Both the position numbers and the translations under genes were made by a program. The notes under the pieces are model-generated. The model was not told the DNA's origin, did no database searches, and was given only the letters and a program-made list of their open reading frames with translations. 64,000 bases of DNA from Burkholderia sp. USMB20 (lineage in GTDB: Bacteria; Pseudomonadota; Gammaproteobacteria; Burkholderiales; Burkholderiaceae), in the NCBI RefSeq assembly GCF_000949135.2, contig NZ_JTAN02000018.1:1-64000 (forward strand), in the 5' to 3' direction. Position 1 is the first letter of the stretch. Each line of letters starts with the position of its first letter. Below are positions 59,567 through 64,000 of this stretch, in pieces.

Positions 59567-60283
59567 TTGATTCTGTTCGATTCATTTGTACTTCTCTTCA
59601 TCGGTTTCATGCTCTGCCGCAAGCGGCGGCGACTCACCGCGATCGCGAGCGTCGCGCTGTTCTGGCTGCTCGCGACAGGCTGGCTCGCCGCGCCGCTCAT
59701 CGCGTGGACCGAGGCGGGCGTGACGCCGGTCGAGCGCCCCGACATGCATGGCCGGACCACACTGATCATCATCGGCGCCGGCACGCGGCGCAGCGACACC
59801 GGCCTTCGACCGCCTCCCGACGGGGAAGCACGCATCCGCGAGACCGCGGCGCTCTACCGCATGTGCCGGCAGCAGGCCGCCCGCTGCACCGTGGTGATGT
59901 CGGGCGGCGACCCGCAACGTCACGGCGAAACCGAGGCGGCCGTCTACGGGCGCCTGCTGGTCGCGGCGGGTGTCGCTTCCAGCGACCTCGTCCTCGAGCC
60001 GAACAGCCGTACCACCTACGAAAATGCGAAATTCACTGCATCTATACTACGCTCACAACATGACGACACGCGCATTCTCGTCACGTCGTCCTATCAGATG
60101 CGCCGCGCATTGCTCGATTTCCGCCGCTTCGGCATCGATCCGCAACCCGTTTATGCGAACCGCCGGCGCGCGCAAACGGGCTGGCTGCCCCGCTGGCACA
60201 ACCTGGAAGACGCGAATCAGGCATTGCACGAACTGATCGGCATCGCACAGTTCCACGTCTACCGATGGCTCGGCTGGTTTTGA
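59567..60283 (+). CDS. YdcF-like (DUF218) membrane protein
   Basis: 238 residues from a TTG start. Two N-terminal hydrophobic segments (LILFDSFVLLFIGFML and IASVALFWLLATGWLAA) are followed by the DUF218 domain: TLIIIGAGTRRSDTGLR, CTVVMSGGDPQRHGETEA, LVLEPNSRTTYENAKF and RILVTSSYQMRRAL. DUF218 proteins such as SanA and ElyC act at the envelope in peptidoglycan or undecaprenyl-carrier upkeep. The start is uncertain: ATG 59609 would cut the first helix and ATG 59438 adds 43 codons without family character. Confidence 0.8.
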   Translation: MILFDSFVLLFIGFMLCRKRRRLTAIASVALFWLLATGWLAAPLIAWTEAGVTPVERPDMHGRTTLIIIGAGTRRSDTGLRPPPDGEARIRETAALYRMCRQQAARCTVVMSGGDPQRHGETEAAVYGRLLVAAGVASSDLVLEPNSRTTYENAKFTASILRSQHDDTRILVTSSYQMRRALLDFRRFGIDPQPVYANRRRAQTGWLPRWHNLEDANQALHELIGIAQFHVYRWLGWF

Positions 60284-60506
60284 TGGCGACGCTTGCACCG
60301 GCGGCGAACGCGACGGTGCCGCCCCGGGATGGCATGCGCATGACGGAATGCACGAAGTGTTGCGCGACTTCAACGGGGCCTTGCGCTGTGCCTCGATCCG
60401 GTGCACATTGATCCGTCACTTTTGTTACACTCGACACGCACTCGATTGCAGTCGCCAGACAAAACGGCAACATTCGGGTTCATCACCACTTAGCGGAGGT
60501 AAAGCA

Positions 60507-60797
60507 ATGAAGAAGACGTCCCTGGCTATTCTGGTCGCGATGTCGGCGCTGACTGGCGCAGCGTATGCGCAAGAGAGCACGCAAATCCAGACCATCACCG
60601 ACCCGGCGAAGATCGCCGAGATCGAGCAGCGCGCACAGGCACTGCAACAGCAGCAAGCAGCCGAGGCTGCACAGCCGGCGGCGCAGGAAGAGCACCACGG
60701 CAAGAAGGCTGCTCACCACAAGGCAGCGAAGAAGGCTGGCAAGAAGGCTGGCAAGAAGGCCGCCAAGGCCGCTCCGGCAGACGCTGCCAGCCAGTAA
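60507..60797 (+). CDS. Small exported protein with Lys/Ala-rich, histone H1-like tail
   Basis: 96 residues. Signal peptide (SLAILVAMSALTGAAYAQ). Residues 25-65 are a charged, Gln/Ala/Glu-rich helix (PAKIAEIEQRAQALQQQQ). Residues 70-92 are KKAAHHKAAKKAGKKAGKK-like repeats, similar in composition to histone H1 and Burkholderia H1-like proteins, but here behind an export signal. GGAGGT precedes the ATG. Function unknown; binding to anionic polymers (LPS, teichoic-like, DNA) is possible. Confidence 0.75.
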   Translation: MKKTSLAILVAMSALTGAAYAQESTQIQTITDPAKIAEIEQRAQALQQQQAAEAAQPAAQEEHHGKKAAHHKAAKKAGKKAGKKAAKAAPADAASQ

Positions 60798-60819
60798 GTT
60801 CGGCGGCACCGCACAAGCG

Positions 60820-60855
60820 AAAAGCCGAATCCGGGCAACCGGGTTCGGCTTTTTT
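60820..60855 (+). terminator. Terminator after the Lys-rich protein
   Basis: AAAAGCCGAA-type arm pairs with TTCGGCTTTT with an inner CCGG/CCGG pairing and a four-base loop, then a T run. Confidence 0.88.
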
Positions 60856-60933
60856 GGTTGCGGCGCCTGCGCGCTGTGCTAAAGTCGCGCACCGAAATTT
60901 TCCACCCGTGCGCACCCCGGTGCGGAGGACAGC

Positions 60934-61191
60934 ATGAGCAACATTCAACTCGACATCGAGTGGACCGAAGCAGCCACTCGCAAGATCAAGCAACTGATGC
61001 CGCGCGGCTCGGACGACGCCTTTCTCGCGCTGCCGCCGATCGAGTGCCTGCCGATGGAGGGCGACGTGCTTTTCCTCGGCCCGCAAGGCAAGCAGCAACC
61101 GTTCATCGTCGCCGAACGCCAGTATCACCACGACGGCGATGCCGACTGGACGATCATCCTGATCCTCGACGTACCCAGCGCGTCGCACTGA
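60934..61191 (+). CDS. Conserved hypothetical small protein
   Basis: 85 residues, soluble, no signal peptide. It opens IQLDIEWTEAATRKIKQLMP and ends WTIILILDVPSAS. The centre (LPPIECLPMEGDVLFLGPQGKQQPFIVAERQYHH) looks beta-rich. GGAGGA precedes the ATG. No family recognised. Confidence 0.7.
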   Translation: MSNIQLDIEWTEAATRKIKQLMPRGSDDAFLALPPIECLPMEGDVLFLGPQGKQQPFIVAERQYHHDGDADWTIILILDVPSASH

Positions 61192-61454
61192 CGCGTCGCG
61201 GCGGCCGGCAACGCGTCCGGCCGCACCGCCCTGCTCGCACGCGCTGCGACGGCACGCGAATCCCGGGCCGATCGAGCCGGTCCGCGTCCGTTTCGCGATT
61301 GAGCGGCGTGTGAGCGGAACGCTCGCACGCGGCCAACGCGACCTCGCCCTACCGGCGCTCGCCGGATGCGAACCACGCCGCCCCCACTCGAATTGATTGC
61401 GAATCACCGAATCCCGCACAGGCCGGATCGGCGCCCTCGCATTGCGGCCCCACC

Positions 61455-61489
61455 AAAAAAATTGCCCGCGCTTCATACGAAGCGCGGGC
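61455..61489 (-). terminator. Strong terminator of the candidate sRNA
   Basis: On the minus strand GCCCGCGCTTC, loop GTAT, GAAGCGCGGGC (11 perfect pairs), two bases and seven T. No minus-strand gene ends nearby, so it must end a non-coding transcript. Confidence 0.93.
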
Positions 61490-61665
61490 GAAACCGTCGC
61501 CCTACGAGGATAGGCGACGGGGCCACCGGGACCCGCGCGCGGCGCGGATCATCATCGGTTGTGCCCGCGCTCGCAGCGCCGGCATCTGGGGACGTCGAAA
61601 CCGTTGGTCGGGCGTTCTCGACGCCTGCCCGGTCTCTGGCACCACCCTCCCTGTCCTAACGATTC
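61455..61665 (-). ncRNA. Candidate sigma-54-dependent small RNA
   Basis: About 210 nt from the predicted start (61665) to the terminator. Internal structure: a hairpin with arms CCGTCGCC/GGCGACGG just before the terminator whose loop reads UCCUCG on the RNA, an anti-Shine-Dalgarno sequence exposed as in target-binding loops of many sRNAs. A frame of 45-50 codons starting at GTG next to GGGAGG is possible but its spacing is too short. Located between a small conserved gene and bamC. Confidence 0.6.
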
Positions 61666-61675
61666 GAACTAGTAA

Positions 61676-61691
61676 AGCAGTTTGCGTGCCA
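61676..61691 (-). promoter_or_regulatory. Sigma-54 promoter of the candidate sRNA
   Basis: On the minus strand TGGCACGCAAACTGCT: TGGCACG-N4-TTGCW with one change (C for the first T). GG and GC are at the exact required distance. Confidence 0.75.
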
Positions 61692-61769
61692 GGTGCATTT
61701 TCGAAAGCACGTCATTGATCCATAAGGATATTTTCTGGGACCATGACGATGTAACACCCGTTCCGCCGC

Positions 61770-61800
61770 CGTAACGCGCGGATGTTACGTAACGTCACAA
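61770..61800. promoter_or_regulatory. Candidate upstream activating sequence, second copy
   Basis: Read on the minus strand, TTGTGACGTTACGTAAC (61800-61784) matches 24686-24702 at 16 of 17 bases and contains the palindrome GTTACGTAAC. A CGTTACG half-site follows at 61776-61770. Distance to the promoter is about 80-95 bp. Confidence 0.5.
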
Positions 61801-61850
61801 GGCGGAGCAGCCGAACGTCCCGCACACGCCGACGTCACGGCGCGCGACCA

Positions 61851-61878
61851 TAAAAAAAGCCCGCCGGGCGGCGGGCTT
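61851..61878 (-). terminator. Terminator of bamC
   Basis: AAGCCCGCC and GGCGGGCTT with a 4-base loop; seven T follow on the minus strand. Confidence 0.93.
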
Positions 61879-61904
61879 GTTCGACGAGCGGGATCGTACC
61901 GCGA

Positions 61905-63113
61905 TCAGCGCAGCTGATTCACGAGCAGCCCCATGATCTGCCGGGCCGGCGACGACGAATCGATCGCACCCGAATCGTCGACGACTGCCACACGCGTCTG
62001 GTCGGCCGTCAGCGCCTTCACGTTGACGCGATACTGCTTCGCCTGCTTTTCCTTCTTGCCGTGGAACAGTTGGCTCCAGAAGCCCTGCTCGGCCGCGCTC
62101 AGATCCTTCGGATCGACATAACGCACGAAATACAGACCCTTCGTGCGATCGCGATCGTCGACCGTGAAGTTCGCGCGATCGAGTGCGAGGCCGACGTGCA
62201 GCCACGACCGGTCGTACGGCTCGCCGAGCGTGACTTCGGACGGCACCGCGCTCGTGTCGACGTCGTTCGCTTGCGACGACGTACGCGCGACGTTCTGCGC
62301 AGCGATCGCCGCGGCGGCCGCCTTCGACGCGTCGGTATCGGCCTTCTTGTCCTTCGGCACCGTGTTGTCGTTGATGTTCGCGACCGGCGGCTCGCCGTTC
62401 TTCGCACGCTGCTCGTTCTGCGCGAGCACCGCCATCAGCCGCTTCAGGTATTCCGTCTCGAGCGCCGGATCGTTCGGCTTCGCTTCCCACTTGCTCGAAT
62501 CGTTGTTCGCGCCGGTGATCGCCTCGCGCATGCCCTTCTGGCTGACGAACACATAGGTACCGCCGTTCGGCGCCGAATCGAGGCGCGTGCGGTACTTGTT
62601 GCGCTCGGCCGTCACGTACGAATTGCCCATCGCTTTCGAGATCACGCTGCGGATCAGGCCGTCGTTGATCTGCGGATGGGTCTCGTTCCAGTCGGTTTCC
62701 ATCACGCCCTTGTCGCGCTGGTCGACGACCAGCAGGAAGCCCTGCTCCTGCCAGAAGCGGCGCACTTGCGGCCAGATGTCGGCGGGCTTCTTGCCGTCGA
62801 TCACGAGCCAGCTCTCGGTGCCGTCGCGCTGGATATGCATGCCGGCCACGGCGGGCGCGACGGTATCCGTCGCGGGCGCCGTGTGCTGGACCTGCTGAAG
62901 CGCGGACAGGGAAGTCGCACCGCCCTGCGGCGGCAGCGAACGCTGATCGGCCGTCTCGTCGAGCATGTTGGGCGGCACTGCGAGCGACGCTTCCTTCGAT
63001 TTCGAATCGCTCTTGTAGTCCACTTTCGTGGGCGACGACGTACCGCAACCGGCGACGAGCGCGCCGGTGGCGAGCACTGCAGCGAACCGCATGGTAAGAC
63101 GAAGATCAGTCAT
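61905..63113 (-). CDS. bamC: BamC outer-membrane assembly lipoprotein
   Basis: 402 residues. Signal peptide with lipobox LVAGC (about residue 23). The NlpB/BamC features are a flexible N-terminal part containing [10 protein letters not shown], then two helix-grip domains ([26 protein letters not shown] and [33 protein letters not shown]). BamC is a lipoprotein of the beta-barrel assembly machine. ATG at 63113 is chosen by the signal peptide and AGAGGA at 10 bp. It may follow dapA in other genomes; dapA is not seen here. Confidence 0.9.
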   Translation of the reverse strand: MTDLRLTMRFAAVLATGALVAGCGTSSPTKVDYKSDSKSKEASLAVPPNMLDETADQRSLPPQGGATSLSALQQVQHTAPATDTVAPAVAGMHIQRDGTESWLVIDGKKPADIWPQVRRFWQEQGFLLVVDQRDKGVMETDWNETHPQINDGLIRSVISKAMGNSYVTAERNKYRTRLDSAPNGGTYVFVSQKGMREAITGANNDSSKWEAKPNDPALETEYLKRLMAVLAQNEQRAKNGEPPVANINDNTVPKDKKADTDASKAAAAAIAAQNVARTSSQANDVDTSAVPSEVTLGEPYDRSWLHVGLALDRANFTVDDRDRTKGLYFVRYVDPKDLSAAEQGFWSQLFHGKKEKQAKQYRVNVKALTADQTRVAVVDDSGAIDSSSPARQIMGLLVNQLR

Positions 63114-63212
63114 GTTCGGGGAATCCTCTTCCGCTAAATCACGGCGCTTTCCGTGGATCAACCTTGCATTTTACCGGGGCCGCGCCGGGATGTGCAAAAA
63201 AGCGACGGGCAA

Positions 63213-63247
63213 GAAAAAACCCGCGTCAGCCTGAGCTGACGCGGGTT
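63213..63247. terminator. Terminator of tRNA-Pro
   Basis: AACCCGCGTCAG and CTGACGCGGGTT (12 bp) with a six-base loop. On the minus strand it is followed by TTTTTT and lies just after the tRNA. Confidence 0.92.
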
Positions 63248-63253
63248 CTTATC

Positions 63254-63330
<77 letters not shown>

Positions 63331-63503
63331 AAAGAAAAAAATTATAACAGAGAGTTGGCCGATTTAGAACGGGTCGCATGCATTTTGTGCATGTCCCTGC
63401 CGAAATTTTTTGTGGCGCACCGTGGCGTGACGGATTCGACACGAACGGCGACGCACATGACGCCCCGCCGGTCCGTCGTCCGTCCACACGATCCGCCTGA
63501 CGC

Positions 63504-64000
63504 TCACGCGCTGCGCGCGACACAGATCACCGTGAGCCCCGCCAACCGGTTGAACCGGAACATCGGCAGCTCGGCGCGGCAGATCAGCTTGAGCAAACCA
63601 TTGACTACCGGATGGTGCCGACGCAGTTGCGACGCGGGTTCGCGTGGCTGGCGACGCGCCCGCTCGCTCAGTCGCAATGCCGCCGCGAGCGGAAACGTGA
63701 AGCCGAAGTAGTAAGCGCCGCGCTCGACCTCGAGCCCCGCACGGCGCACGACGTCTTCGAGGCCGTCGAGCGTATACCTGCGCTTGTGTTCAAGAAAGTC
63801 GTCGTGCGCGCTCCAGAGGAACTGAAACGCGGGAACGGTGATCAGGAAGCGGCTGCCCTTCGGCACGCCGGCCACATATTGTGCAAGCAGCCCGACATCG
63901 TCGTCGACGTGCTCGAGCACGTCCATCAGCAACACGAGATCGGCATCGAGCCGATTGACGGCGCGGCGAAAATGGACGGGCTTGCCTGCCGCCTCGCCGT
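63504..64000 (-). CDS. Class I SAM-dependent methyltransferase, partial
   Basis: The C-terminal 165 residues; the start lies beyond the window. The segment DLVLLMDVLEHVDDD is the motif after the SAM-binding loop, and GSRFLITVPAFQFLWSAHDDFLEHKRRYTLDGLEDVVRRAG is typical of UbiG/Methyltransf_11-type enzymes near sugar or lipid biosynthesis genes. Substrate unknown. Confidence 0.85.
   Translation of the reverse strand, partial: GEAAGKPVHFRRAVNRLDADLVLLMDVLEHVDDDVGLLAQYVAGVPKGSRFLITVPAFQFLWSAHDDFLEHKRRYTLDGLEDVVRRAGLEVERGAYYFGFTFPLAAALRLSERARRQPREPASQLRRHHPVVNGLLKLICRAELPMFRFNRLAGLTVICVARSA

Larger units (their letters stand above)
61192..61904. promoter_or_regulatory. Intergenic region holding a sigma-54 sRNA unit
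   Basis: 713 bp without a coding gene. From right to left on the minus strand: the bamC terminator (61851-61878), a CGTTACG-type element (61770-61800), a sigma-54 promoter (61676-61691), about 210 bp of structured sequence and a terminator (61455-61489). Nothing recognisable lies in 61192-61454. Confidence 0.65.

Noticed and set aside
61455-61665. Small protein of 45-50 codons starting at GTG near 61641
   Set aside because: Spacing to GGGAGG is too short and the product is Arg/Pro-rich with no signal. A dual-function RNA cannot be excluded.

Overview
The window reads as a high-GC betaproteobacterial chromosome, most likely a Burkholderia of the cepacia complex. The basis is the G/C-biased codon use, the Hfq-like protein with a long REPREGYG-type tail, the gene order rimP-nusA-infB-rbfA-truB and sucA-sucB-lpd, the small DUF-family proteins, and the layout of the Flp/Tad pilus locus. 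This is inference from sequence recognition; no search was run.

Layout. 1-9.6 kb: end of a sugar-binding protein, a SulP anion transporter, a ParB-like protein, an acetyltransferase, an MFS transporter, a PsrA-like TetR regulator, a block of five hairpin-forming 49-bp repeats, a long-chain acyl-CoA ligase and two secreted proteins. 9.8-10.4 kb: an Hfq whose tail is frameshifted. 10.4-24.2 kb (minus strand): a complete-looking Flp/Tad pilus operon, read flp-tadV-tadE-rcpC-rcpA-tadZ-tadA-tadB-tadC-tadD-DUF3613-tadG. It is followed 11 bp later by a sigma-54 activator and then a DUF2968 protein. 24.8-29.8 kb (plus strand, divergent from flp): a perfect sigma-54 promoter, two paralogous repeat-rich lipoproteins (the first frameshifted) and a TpsB-like outer-membrane protein. 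30-38 kb: DUF2147, an orphan transposase-domain protein, zapE, lpdA, sucB and sucA. 38-45.5 kb: typA, then a MarR-controlled OprM/EmrA/EmrB-type tripartite efflux operon. 45.5-55.2 kb: truB, rbfA, infB, nusA, rimP, then rluB and scpB. 55-64 kb: aminotransferase and LysR regulator, a second orphan transposase-domain protein, small exported proteins, a YdcF-like protein, a candidate sigma-54-dependent small RNA, bamC, tRNA-Pro(GGG) and a partial methyltransferase.

Most interesting system. The Tad operon carries its own sigma-54 activator gene. The divergent lipoprotein/TpsB module has a consensus sigma-54 promoter, and a second near-consensus sigma-54 promoter at 61.7 kb would drive a roughly 210-nt RNA ending in a strong terminator. 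Upstream of both promoters, at enhancer-like distance, lies the same element TTGTGACGTTACGT(T/A)AC together with CGTAACG half-sites. A related site precedes hfq. I infer one regulon linking pilus, a surface lipoprotein/secretion module and an sRNA. Separately, the rimP-nusA-infB operon has a sigma-70 promoter followed within about 80 nt by an intrinsic terminator, which suggests NusA autoregulation by attenuation.

Limits: coordinates of starts are chosen by ribosome-binding sites and alignment to family memory. Both frameshifts (hfq tail, lipoprotein tail) are single missing bases and could be sequencing errors.
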